Shown: piece by piece, positions 23,706 to 36,800 of the stretch
How positions within the stretch are numbered: the first letter of the stretch is position 1
How the letters are laid out: every line of letters begins with the position of its first letter
Source of the DNA: Gavia stellata
Taxonomy: Eukaryota > Chordata > Aves > Gaviiformes > Gaviidae
Length of the DNA stretch: 64,000 nucleotides
Assembly (NCBI RefSeq): GCF_030936135.1
Contig: NC_082617.1
Span: 1,794,001 to 1,858,000 of the forward strand
Direction of reading: 5' to 3'
Position numbers and translations under genes: made by a program
The notes under the pieces: generated by a model
What the model saw: the letters and a program-made list of their open reading frames with translations, nothing else
What the model was told of the DNA's origin: nothing
Database searches by the model: none

Positions 23706-26700
23706 CTGTTTGGGAGAAATCAGTTCAGAAGAATTATACAGAGTATGCAGGGAAGCAGCACACGTGCATACTTCAGTTTGTACAGTAGCAGGGCAGCACC
23801 TTAGGGCCCGGTCCTTGTCACCTCAGCCCACGTGTGCACATCACAGCAGCTCCTTAGAACTGAACCCGCAGGGTGCGGGCTGTGATTTGGGAAAGCACTA
23901 GGGCACGTCACTGCTTCCTGGACCGGGGTCAGGCATTTATCCACATGCTTCGCTTTACTGCCACGAGAAGGCCCGGGATGGCAGAGGGACAGCTCGTGCA
24001 CTAAAGTGAAGCACCTGCTGGTATCTGCGTGTGGGATCTCGGTGAATCTGCACAAAGATTTGAAAGGCTACACACTGACCAGGATTTACTAGCTCATGCC
24101 TGCTGCAGGCTGTTTTAAGCATATCCTTGTTCTTTTTAAGTCTGAAAGCAAAGCACAGTGAATTAATTTTACATCCAGTTCTGTCAAATTCCAGTCTCTG
24201 CTGCCTTTCCTGAGTAAGACAAGGAGCACTGGGTTGTGAAAAATCCTGTTGCTCAGAAGTTGGGGCATGGAGAAGTGCCACAGTGGAACTCAGCTTGGTT
24301 TTTCTGTGGCTGTCAACAAGTGCAGCGAGACTGGGGAATGGTGAGTGACACTGGGCTCGGTGGCAGCAAGTTGCCGGGGTTAAGCAGAGGTGGAGGGGAA
24401 GAAGCACAGAAATCAGAGCTGTGCCAGAAGGCTGAGAGCAGAGCAGGAGAGCCATGTTGCCAGAGTAATATGGATGAGCTGGAGGTAGGAAAGAGCTGGG
24501 TGCAGAGCTCCCGCAATGAGCTGAAAGATACATTTAGTTCTGTTCTAACAAGTATGTTGAAAGTGCGTTTTTTCCACTGAATTAACCTAATAGCAAATGT
24601 TTGCAGTTGCTCGTTTAAACAGTATTAGTTGAGTGCATTAGTTGACAGATGAAGTATCAAACTACAGTGGCTGAAATATGTTAACATTGCAGTTTGCTTT
24701 TATACCTCCAGATACACCAGCACACTGCCACCATCTATGCTGTGGCATTTTGTTTTGTAACAGCAGAATGGACAAATGCAAGCATCTGGTATATAAATAA
24801 CTTTGCATATAAATGCCTGGCAAACACGCAGAGCAAGGTCTATTGCTACAATATACCAGAAATCTGTATCTACGTTTGAAGGGAAAAACATATTCTGCAT
24901 CAATGAAACTTAAGAAATCTATTTCACATAAGCAAAAGCACCAGCATCCAGGATGGAAAAACCAAAATACAGGGAAGCACAAGCCTGACTTGGCTATAAT
25001 CTGTAAGATGTCTATCTCAGGAGCAAAACCCAGAATTCATCAGATGGCTACAGGAAGCTGCGAGGGAAAACATAAAAGAGACCATAAGCAGTTCGTATAA
25101 GCTATATTTATGCTGTAAGGTTAAACACCCTGCTGTGCCTTTCCCACAGAACCTACAGCCTTCGGAAAAGATGGAGCCAGCTCCATCTGGAGGAGCTGTG
25201 CTCAATGCTTTATTTAACTTACTGTATTTTTTTGTGATGCTACTCCTGTGTTTTGCTATAGTAAGGAAGTTTGGAAATACTGTACTTAAGTAACTGTGCT
25301 TGTGAAAAACAGGGAAGACTTTGGCAGCTGAGCGTCACGCTTAGGAATTTCAGGACTGGGAGAATTAACATGGACTGGCTGTTTCTGTTGAAATCATCAG
25401 TAGTGAAATAGCCAGCTGTGGTAAAATGCCACAGAGGTACAATGTTATCTAATTGTTTAGACTCCTTTTGAAATATCAGAGAGAAGACCCCACATGGGTG
25501 CAAACTATCCCTGTTAGATACATATTTCAATGTCAGATGACTTGGGTTACAGATGCACCTATTTGCCTCTGCTGCTTATAGAGCCTAGGCTGCTCAGATG
25601 GAAATGTCTCAAACTCAGTGGGTTGACTCCCCCTTCAAGTGTCAAAATTGACATTTGATTAACCTAATGAAAGAAGTCACACTTCAAAGAGCCTGCTGAA
25701 CGTTGCTGACAGGTTCCTGGCAGGGTCAGAAGAACTCCGGTGCTGCAGCCAGGGCAGCTTACAAAGCTACCAGCCCTGTTTTTTGCCCCGTTGCTTTGCT
25801 GGAGCCCCTTCCCTTACAAAAGAGTTGGGAGAACAGAATATGCTGTACATCTCAGGTGCTTCAGAAAGTCTGAAATTTAGAGATGTCACACCGCGGTTCC
25901 CTGGGACGCTTTCAGGTCTCTATGTGCCATTTAAACATAAGCAGGCACATGCATTCCCTTCTGCCATGTTTGGCCAGAGAAAGCAGTGGCAGAGCAATCC
26001 ATCCTTCACTGCTGCAGTCCAAGGACTCTTCTCTGCTCCCAGACAAGTACACAAAATCCACAATTCCCCTAGAAGCAGGTTTCCAAACAGCCACCAGAAC
26101 AACTCTTCCCCTAAGCTCAGTAACAGGGCGCCTCACTGGGAAACAAATCACTCACATACATCCAATACTCTCCAAGTAGCACATTTCTCACATTCGTTTT
26201 TCTCTCCTGTTTCACTACATCCTCACATTTCTTTCTCAACTCTGGAAACAAAACCACTGTCTACTTTCAAAAACTAATTTCACATTCTGAAAATGCTAAA
26301 ACAATTTCTAAATGCTTTCGAGACAAGAAGTCATAGAAGACTACAGTTTGCCACAAACAAAAATGAGTTAAAAACAAGGATAAAATTTAAATTCATCCAA
26401 CAATTCAAAAGTCTTTCCTGGGGAGGAGGGAAGGGACGCTTGGGAAGATGTGCAGAATCCCCGTGGGAGTGAATGAACTTGCTTTACTTCCCAGGGCTTT
26501 CTCAACCCTCATACTTCTGAGATTTCAGCTTCTAAGCCCCTTATGCTCCACAGCGCGGAGAGCCGGGAACAGTCAGGCCAGCTGGAAGGAGGGTGGGATG
26601 CATCAGTGCTAGAAGAGAGAGAGGCATTTGGAAGGTGGAGAGAAGAAAGAGGCAATCTGTATCTGAAACCAGGCAATAGCCACCGCTGGAAAAGAATTGC

Positions 26701-29700
26701 TCATCTGGGCTGGTACGCACAGCAAGTAAATCCATCTCCCTTTGATTTCTGCTTGCAACTTAAACGTAGAGTTAACTGGAAAAGTTGTCAAAACTGCTCT
26801 CAACACCCCCGTGAGCTACACCTGTGCTCCTTTCTCCTTCCTGGGAGCACAGCCCCCTCCACATCACTGCAGGACCTCTGCTTTTCCTTCCCCAGGGGGA
26901 ATTGCAGCGCTCCTCTTCCTTGCTCAGGCTGAGGTTTACAGCATCCAGAAGGGATCTGTTCTCCATCAGGTGGACTGAACTCAGCAAGGGGCCCACAGGT
27001 CCTCCCATGACTACTCCACTCAACAAACCTCTCCTTTCCCTCTTGGCTTTGCTGGTGGCGGTACAAGGAAATCTAAGACCCATTTGTGCTGCTCGTACCA
27101 ATGCCCCGAGAACACCTGTGCTTCCCAACAGCCCCAATTGCTCTGGATAGCCAAGACAGGCCTTATGTACGAGCAAAGCAGGAAGAGCGGCTGTGCAGTC
27201 AGCTCAGAAATGGCTCAGAGACTTCCAACCTGCAGCAGGACTGCCCAGACAGCCTGTCTCACACTGCTGGAAACCTTCTCCCTCACCTCCTCAAATCCTT
27301 CATTGCTTTTCAGTAACCAATTCCTCCATGTTCTTCCACATGCCTGAGCTGTATGCAAGAGGCTTTGCTGCAGAAGGGGTGGAAATGGGCTCTAAGTCTT
27401 CACAAAAGGATAAGAAATCATGAATTGGACCCTCAGAGAGTTCAGCCTGCCACATTAGCCCTGCTGTCTCTCTGGCTCTGTGTTGTTGCTGTAGGTTCAG
27501 AAGCCTTCTGCAATCCTGTAGCCTAAATTCGGCAGCAGAAAGTCTGTGCATGAAATGGTGAATGTCGTGTGGGCCAGACCTGTCCACAAAGCACCAGAGA
27601 AGGCAGGGAGAGAATACAACATTTAGCATATGACAGGCAACTGGTTGCACAGCACCTACACCAGTGCCCCGCTATCTGTCCACCCACCATCATCGCCGAC
27701 CTCCTCCTCCAACCCCTCCTTCCTCACTGTCTGTCCCCTTCCCCTTCCCCTGGGTCTGGTGACACAGACCCAGCAGGTTATTCTCTTGAGCCCTGCTAGC
27801 CGTTGCTATGCTACCCGCTCCTTCCACTGCCTGCCATGCAGAGGAGCAGACCCCAGCGCTAGGAGATGGCTGTCTTCGAAGCAGCAGTGCTATCCTCTCT
27901 CCAGCAACTTGAGGATTACACTGTGCTGAGCCAAGATCCTGACTCTGTACGGCTCTTCTGAAGCAAAATATTTGAAAATTTGGAAGGAGGAGGAAATCAC
28001 TCTGAACATGTCCTGTCTGCCAGCAGAAAAGGGCTACTCTACAGCCAGCTGATCTCAGTGGAATCTGACTCTCATTCAGGAGTTTTCCCACAATGTAGAG
28101 TGGTTGCGTAGTGGAGAGCACAAACAAATCCGCTGCAAGCAAGCAGTGCCATTGGAACTGTAAACACCCATCCCAGGGCACTTCCAGCAGCCTCCTTCAA
28201 GCTCAGTCTGAAACTCAAGCATTGCAGCATCCCTAAGCAATGGCATTTCATTCTCCTATCAAGCACCAAGAGCTTTCCCCCCAAAAAAGAAAGAGACATT
28301 ATTCTGTGGTGCACTGGGTGTTGGCTGCTGAGCATAAAGCACTCCTCCTCAAAAGCATCCTTCCCCAGAAAAACCAACCTGCTTTGCAAGCCAGGTCTCT
28401 CTCCGCTCTGAACAAGACATGCCATCACATCACCCTCACTGGTTGCCCAGGTGCTCTCTGAAAACACCTTTACAGAAATGTAAAGCACCAGCAGCTGCTG
28501 AAGCCTCTCCACACAGAATTAACACTCACAGCTGGTTGCACAATTCAAAACATCTTTCCCCAGGGCTATTATTAGATACTTTTATTAGTGCTTTATATAT
28601 ACCCAGTGAACAAGGCTCCAGAATAAGGCAGCAGGCTGTATAAGCCAAGACAGAGAAAAACCAGTATTGGTGCTTAGGTTAAATAAATCACTCTAATTCC
28701 CATGTTAACTCTCATTGCCGCATCTAAGCCAGAGAAAATAGCGGAGCCTGGTTTGAGGCCAGGAGTGAACATGAGTTGAGAGCTTTTAACAGAAAGTTTC
28801 AACAGAAAACACCTGGAGCTGCTTGTGCACGAGTGCAACCCAGCAGCCAGCTCAACAACTGATGGCAGCACAGGGAGCAGACCCCCAGGCAGCTCTCTCC
28901 TCACCAGAAAGGACCCACATTTTGACACTTCTGTCCACATTTTGATGAAAAACAAATGCAGAAGAACTGTAAGGAAAACTTCTCAGCATTTTTTGCCCAA
29001 TGTTTCCATTGATTTTAGCTTTAATAACACTGTAACTGCATCTTCCCATACCTTTGACACAAACTGATGAAACAATACATTTGACTCAGCAGCAGTCTCC
29101 TAGAAAAACACCATCACATACCAAAGTAAGTGGAAGTTTCTTGAAAACAGAACTTCTTTCATTTCCACCCATCTCAGACAATACATGAGGTGCTACGTAA
29201 AGAGGTGCTATGACGCACGCTTTAAAAAGGGGAGCTCTGAATGCATCATGGTTGTTAAATTTGTTGACACTAATTTGATTTGTCTTCCAATGTGAAGTCT
29301 CATGTTCTGAACAAAGCTCTCACTTCTTTCCCAGATTTGTAAGTGGAGAAAGAACAAGTGCCCTCCACCACCATGGCCACGCTCAGGGTGCAGCACTCAG
29401 GGCCGTCCTACACTGAGGGACAGCAGTCCTGGATTACGAGGCTGGCGCAGACAATATTACCCCTAAAATCCAGACACAAGCCAAGCAGTAACCAAACACA
29501 CCGTAAAGCAAAGGAAGAAGATCTGCCTGTTGAAAGCATCACACAAAGGACACAGGGCGGAATCTCGAGGAGAGACCACCTGCGTCCACCCATCCCAAAC
29601 CTGCTCTCCTTCCCCTCCTGCTTGCTCACCACCATGCCCTGGGCTCCCATTCCTCATCTGTGCTCTCAGGCCAAAGGGAATTGCCTCTGCAAAGGTGTTC

Positions 29701-32700
29701 AGTCAGCTGAGCCATGAAGACAAGTTTTCCTATGCATAAAAGTATCTTAAACATGGATTCCTTTTCAGTCTTCAAACCTTGGTCTCTCAGAACATGTATT
29801 ATTGGCTATTTCACAAAACTTAACTCCCCAAAGGCTGTAAGTGAGTCTAAATGGTCTAGCAGCCACATTCTGCACGGAAACACCCTGAAGGATTTCTGTT
29901 GCATTTAAATCTGAAACCAGAGCCACAGAAGTGAGGCATTTTGCTTTTGACACCTGGACTCATAAAAAAAAACATTTATTCATGAAAAACGCTAAGAGGG
30001 GAGGCCAGCATGGCTGCAGGGTGGAAGTCCCCGCCTTTGCGCACCACAGACGTCCATCACACTTACTTTGTAAAAGCGGGAAAGGATTTGAAATCAGGGG
30101 ACTTGCGGTTTCTGCAAAAAAGAAAGAGATTTAAATATTGAGATTGGCAGAGACCTTGCTGCATGCTACACAGCTCTGCCTATCTGTTCACTGATGCTTA
30201 TCCTTACTCCACACTTCCAGATTTAACTGTGGCAGGATGGGGTGTCTCGGTTTACCGCAAATTACGCTATGTCCAGCTGTGAATTTTCTCTCTCAGTGTC
30301 TTGCTAAGTTTCTCATGGCTAGGAATCTGCATCTCTCCTTCCCATTTTGAAGTGTCCAGAGATTTTAACATACACCCTGTGCTACAGTAATGGAAACAGT
30401 CAAGTGGGGAGGGCCAGCAGAAGAAAAGCTAAGGGGGCAAGAAACCCTTTACAAATGCTTTTTTGGGGCCCCAGATACAAACTCCCAGATTCACTGTGCA
30501 GCTTCCTCAAACTGAAGCTGCGAAGGAGAAACAGGGTGTTTTAGCCTCACTGGATGGTATGCCAAAGGAGAGAGTTCCAAAGCAGTGCACACTACTTCAG
30601 GCTGCGAATACACATTTTCTGTTGAGCAGACCTTGCAGATTGCCTCTCTTTAAGGTGTGACTGAAAGGAACGGAAACCCTGGATGCTCAATGAGCCCTTG
30701 GTCAACCAGGGGCCATCTGCACCCACTCCATGGTGCACTGGAGCAGAAGCAGTGATTCTCAGCACCTCAGACCCTGTGCAGTTTCCTACAGTTTCCAGGT
30801 GAGGCCCTTCAGTGTCAAACCCCTGCAGAGGGGAAGAAACTAGTAGTGTTAAACAATTCAGAGCATTTACAGAATGGTCCCAGGTCCAAAGTTACAAATT
30901 GACACATCGGTGAATGAGTGTCTCAGGGCTGACAGATTTGGGCTGTTTTGCTTGGAAGGAAAACTTAACTCATTAACCACATAGGTCAAGCACAGTGAGC
31001 CTTGATGCTGAATATTTCAACGTGATGAGGAGCTGAGCTGCTGAAGAGGGCTTCAGCTGCCAGGGCCAGCCAGTAAGGAGTGAAGATGAAGGCATGGATG
31101 ATGCTTGGCAAAGACATGAAGAGACAGTGCTATGGAAGGGGTATGCATGGAAGGCACCAGCGGGATACGGAACGCTGCTGACAGCTTAACATATTTCTAT
31201 TACCCAATGGTGCACTAAAAGTGCTATTTGCAGATGATGAGGTCTGTATCTGGAGGAAGATCTTCACTGAAACAGGTTCCTAATCTGGTCCTACTGAGCA
31301 GCTGAACAGGGCAGGCTCCTCTAGGTACCATTCTTTCACTATGCGTGCTCTCTGCCTCTGCTTTGGGAAGCGTTGTACTTACTCAGTGAACACATGGATG
31401 CTCACTGGACGGTCCCATGGCTTCAGGCTTTAAAGGGCTCTTTCAGCACCCCAGAGGCAAGTATGCTTTTGAAGGCCAAACCCCAACATTTTACTGTCCC
31501 CCTAGAAGTCAGCTTGATCTGGAAGAGGCACACAGCAGTGGCATACACCACTTAATACACCACAATGAATTCTCAACATACTCTCTGGCTGCTTTCCAGC
31601 CAGAAGTGCTAACATACGTCTCCTCGTTATGCTTGACTTCCTATACACACGAAAACCATCGTCAGTCTGCAACAGGAGTTCAGGCTACTTGCTAAACATT
31701 GCTACTACGGTATTTTAAGTGAAGAAAGAGTGTTGGGATTTTTCTGGTCTTTATATATTGGGCCATTTTGTTATCCATGCACTGTAATGTCCCTGCCTCA
31801 GCACAGTCAGTTCCACTAAAGCCAACTACTCAGACAACAGTCACGGAAGTGTCATAGTTTGAATGATTAATGACAATTTGCCTTGCTTTAGGGATTTGCT
31901 TATCTTTCACTCCACAGATTCTCCATGCAAAACTGAAGCAGGAGTTCACCTTTTTCTGCCCGTATATCCGTCTATCAGTGACTCTTTTTGCCATGTCCTA
32001 TCCAGCCCCAGCCTGGCACAGTATCTGTGCTTGAAGACTGCAATCCACAGCTTGTATCACTGGCTGTTTGTTCCCAGTTCTGCTGACTACTCACACTCTT
32101 GCCTCAATGTCTTTTGTATGCATTGTCTCAATGTCCTTCCTGGTGTCCCAGAGCTCCTAAGCAACTGGCAGGATTTGCTGCTGAGTGGTTATTTTAACCC
32201 AGATATCTTTCTTCCTGTCTACAAGTTCAACATGACAAGTCTGAAACAACTTAAATAAATGTGGCACCAGGAATAAACAGTTCATTCCTGGAAACCTCAG
32301 TTCCACACAAATGCCCAGGGGACACAGCGACTCACAGTTATGCAATGGAGCAAAGTGGTACTTTATTAACTGAAGCCTCTCCCTACATTACTCTTCTTCT
32401 GATGGTAAGTACTGCACTCAGATGGTAATCCTTCCTCTGGGTACATAATTTTTAGGCTGCTTTGGAAAATGCAGCTCTGTGCACGTGCAATCCTGTTGCC
32501 TCTTGGACAGCATCACCGGTGCTCTGCACAGCTTAGTTATGACAATGTGGGAGCTCACATCATGACAACCTCCCCCCTTTCCACACTCCTCAAACTTGGT
32601 CGTTAGCAGGCTTGGACCTCCCAGCTCAATGGAAAGGCAGCAGTAACAGGCTTGTACCATTTGCAAACCAACCAACAGATGAGAAAGAGATTTACCAAAA

Positions 32701-33651
32701 GATGAACCACTTGCATGATATTTGTATTTTGTGCTTCGGTCCAGCTGACATAACCTGCAAGACAGCTGGGTGCGTCTCAGGAGGCAGAGGCGTAGGGGGC
32801 TGGCTGTGCTAAGATCAGACTGTAATCAACAATCAAGAATTATTATGCCCCAAGCATTAAAGCTGCATTCACCCACCAAAAATCCTAGCTGAAAAGTCAT
32901 GTCTTCCCAGAAGAAATCCAACCAGATTTGGATATGCTATATGATCACTGGACTACAGACAAAGAGCAGAAGAGGATGTACGGCCAACAACAGAGGAGTA
33001 AGATTTGTAACACACCTAGCTGTCTCCTCCTATACGTACACCATGACCACCTGCACTTTCAGTGCAACCCAGTTTTTTTGGACTAACTGGCAGTTTGAGG
33101 ACCTGAACATCCTGGCTCTGTAGCAAGATCATCCATCCACTCAACTCTCATGAACACGCAGTAATGCTGACAACAGTCTCAACGTAATGATGCAATTCGC
33201 TTCATCACAGAAGTTTGGCAGTAGCCACTGCTGGGTGTCTTAGTCTGGCCTTCCGTTCAGGTGCACTATGGGACCTGGCATCGTAAGGGCAAGAATAAGA
33301 ACTGTGCTCCTGTTACTGCAACAGAAGTTGCACAGGGACTCAAGCAGACATTATGTCTGCTCCCATCACCACCAAACAAAGCTTCAGATGAGATTTGTAT
33401 CATGAGTTTAATGCTGATTTGCACTCTGCCTTTTTGCTGCTTTCCATAAAACTAAAGGTTTGTTCTGCTCAGTTGCTAAGCAAGAAAGACATATTATCTA
33501 TTTCTGTTTAAGAGACTACCCTGTTTAACACATGCTAAAAATACTGTGTTTATGTGGAAAGGGGCAAATGAGACATTTCTAATCATCCTTTTGCTTGAAA
33601 TAGTTTCATGCTACAACTGGATGGGAATTAGGATCCATAATATATTGTAGG

Positions 33652-33820
33652 ATGTACATTATGTACATTTTCATTAGCTAATAGCTATCTTAAGTGTGCT
33701 GCATATGCAGGAAAATAAAGTGCACTGCTGAAAAACGTTTTGCACTTAGAACTGATTCACTAAAAAGAAATATAGCATGTAAGATCAGCAAATGACAGAC
33801 TAACAAGTCTGTCATTTCTG
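33652..33820. promoter_or_regulatory. palindrome cluster, candidate intronic enhancer
   Basis: Within about 170 bases there are a near-palindrome ATGTACATTATGTACAT (33652-33668 region), the perfect palindrome ATTAGCTAAT (33673-33682, inverted TAAT homeodomain cores), the perfect palindrome CTGCATATGCAG (33699-33710, CATATG E-box core), and a 12-base perfect inverted repeat (separate entry) carrying TGACAG and CTGTCA, cores of the MEIS/PKNOX/TGIF type. The block is AT-rich, free of obvious repeats and deep inside the 15-kb intron. The regulatory role is inference only. Confidence 0.35.
33790..33817. repeat. 12-base perfect inverted repeat with 4-base loop
   Basis: AAATGACAGACT (33790-33801) is separated by AACA from its exact reverse complement at 33806-33817. 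It could form a short hairpin or, more likely, a paired binding site, since each arm holds a TGACAG core. Confidence 0.85.
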
Positions 33821-36800
33821 AAAATCCCACTAGGCACATATCTAAAATCTGCTCCAATGTCCTTTAAATTTTGAGAACTGGAACTTCTCGGTCTTTTCCA
33901 AAAATTCTTACTTCCAAATCGAAAGGAGGAAATTAACTTTTTTTTGGTCTCAATCTCACCTCACCTTGGCATGAACTGATTCAAAAAAGATGTTTATCTT
34001 ACCCCTGTACCCAGTCTGAAATAAATGCAGCTGGAAAGAAAAGCTTCCCTGTGTAAATATGAATGAAAAGCACCGACATTTTAAAAACTGTAAATGCTAA
34101 AATTTGTTCCACTGGAACTTATGACAGTAGTAGTTACCTAACGCAGCAGATGAAACTGAGATGTATTTATACAGCTTAAATAAACCTTGAAAGTTAAAAA
34201 TATTTCCCAATTCCCTACATAATTTTAAATGTTGTCTCTTTCACATTCGTAACATCTAGCAAGTTTAGACATCAATAAATACTGTCAATTTCAATTAGGT
34301 TTTTTTTCTTTTGATGGCTGTATTTTAAGGTATTAAACTAAAGAACTTTTTTTCCTTTTTTCTATGTTTCTTTTCTTCTTAAAGTCTCTCAGTGTCCTTC
34401 ATCCCTCTTGGCGTACAGCTGGTGTAACTGCAAATTATTCATTTTACTAAGGAGTCATCCATAGCATCCAAAACACCAGATCAAGGCTGCATTATGCTGT
34501 AAACACTAAGTTAGAGATGGTCATTGTCCCCGAGGCTTTCCGAAGTCAGACAAAAAGTGAGACAAGGGAGTGATCCAAAAGCTTGGGAAGTAACACATCT
34601 GTGGTTACACACCACATCACTGCAGGGCCAGGTCTGCAGAGTCCCAGGCAAACGCTGCTCTACCCACTCCAGCTGCACACGGTGGAAGAGGAAGGCAGCA
34701 AGCCTTCACTATTGAACACAATACACATATCTGCCCCTTTCTGGGGCTTTTTCCTTCCCATGCTCAGGCTGATAATCACTAGCTTTTGCCAAGAGGAGTA
34801 TTTCACAAGCTGGCCTTCAAATATTTTTTGGAATTTAGTACAGAAAAACCCTGCACGTGTCAAGACTCAGCAAAACGACCACCATCAAGGAGTGTTCTCT
34901 TGAAAACAGCTTTACAGCATCTTAGATGATTAACAGCTTACGCATAACAACAAGCCAATTAGTTCTTTCGGGATCAGGTCATGTCATTGTTTTCTGGACC
35001 TTGCTTAGTTCAGCAGTGAATAATCACAACCTTCGTGAGACTTGGGACCTCTGCGTTGGCTGCCTGCGCTCCAGAAGCAGCACAAGGAAGCAATCTGCGC
35101 ATTTTAGCAGATACTATTTTTAAAGCACTGTGAAACTTCCAGATTTCATCAAGAAGCAAGTTTAAGGGGCTGTGGAGACTCTTTCCCATTAATACAAAGG
35201 ACACTCTCCCAATCACGAGGTGGACGGCAGCTAAATAGTACTTCTCCACTGACTCTGTGGCTCCATCATGCCCTGCTGGGAAAAGGACTTTCTGCTAGTA
35301 GGTGGACTCAAACACAGCCAGGAAGTAGTGTCTGCCATGCAGAATGGGAACTGTTCTTGTTTTATGGGCAGTAAGATGCAAGGTTACTCAGATAAGGATA
35401 CCAGGTACCTGCATTCACTGTGACAAGGACTGGGGCTGTGCATAGGGAAGAGACATCTGAAAGCCAAAATTTACCCTTCTAGTTGTCTTATTCTCACTTA
35501 GGACTCCCTGCAGCATTGCATCCAAGTCTATTTTAGGTGGCTTTAGTTGCTGACCTTTCTGCTCTGCTTCTCCTCCCCCTCACTCTAGACATGAAGGGGT
35601 CTGTGGCACTGCAAGTCGGGATGGTGACACGGGGAAAGAGCATCATGTACCCACCTGGGTGGCCTAAAAAAATACTGCTGCTCTGTTTGATATCACTATA
35701 ACTGAGCCTGTGACACAAAACTCACATCCACAAAGAGCAAGTGGTACAGGGAATCAAGCATTTAACAAGGCCAAGCCACACAGCTCTCAGGCTGCTCAGC
35801 TGGGACCTACATTTACCTCCCAAACCTGGGGACTATTCTTTACAGCAGCAGGATTTTGTGGATAAGCAGCAGATGGGAGTGCGGAGGACAGAAGTGTCCG
35901 TCCTTCTGTCATTCTCAACCACATTATCACCAGCTGCTTCCCTGCCTGTGTGAAATCTGCTGGCTGGAGCACAAGAGAGGACAAGCCAACAATGACAGAA
36001 TTACTCTCAAGAGTTCACATCACACATGTGAACACTGAGCCACACAGTGTTTGTCCCACCTACTGCAACACAGCCATGGAAAGAAGGAAAACGGGGCAGT
36101 AAGGACATGTCAGCTCTTCAGAAAGGAACTTACTGAGAGCTTTGTTTGGACACCCAAGCATGCAGATGCCTGCAGAGCTTTCCATGGCTTCTCTAATCAC
36201 CAGTGCCATTTGTAGTGTGACATGATGATGGTCACTCAGGCTGCTATCAATGAGAACATTGAGACTGACTCCTGAGAACAAGAAGAAATAAAAGAGAAGA
36301 AATGTCTTGGTGCAAGAGCTGGAAAAGAGCACTGAATGGGACACATAGGAAGAAGCACAAAGATGGAGTCAAGGGGGGAAAGCAAGCTGAGGAAGAAAAG
36401 AGGATGCGGGAAGGAGGAAAAGGGAAGAAGTTTACGCATCCCCACGCACCAGTCTGGCTCTGAGGAGTGTGTCAGCTGCCTAATGCAGAAAAGAACTGCT
36501 TCCAACCAGAGCCCAACTCCCCTCAAATCAGTACTGAGCAACTCACTCAAGTTCCTCAGGTTTCCTGGCTCAAACAAAAGTTTAGGTGAGTACCTTCCAA
36601 CTCCCCTGCAGCCTGCCAGGCCCTAGACTAAGCCACTAAAATAAACTGAGCATACATGTGGTGCAGATAGAAACACTTCTTACAATGAAATAAGACAAGC
36701 AAATTGTATGAAACTTACTACTCAACTTGTAAGAATTTCTGGCTTTGTTTTGATTTTTACTGTGAGTTTTTACTCATGTGTTTTAAATGTTGCAGTTCAG

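Noticed and set aside
31863..32258. 131-codon + strand open frame
   Set aside because: It has no recognisable domain and no supporting splice or promoter context, and sits in a ZNF618 intron; it is consistent with chance.
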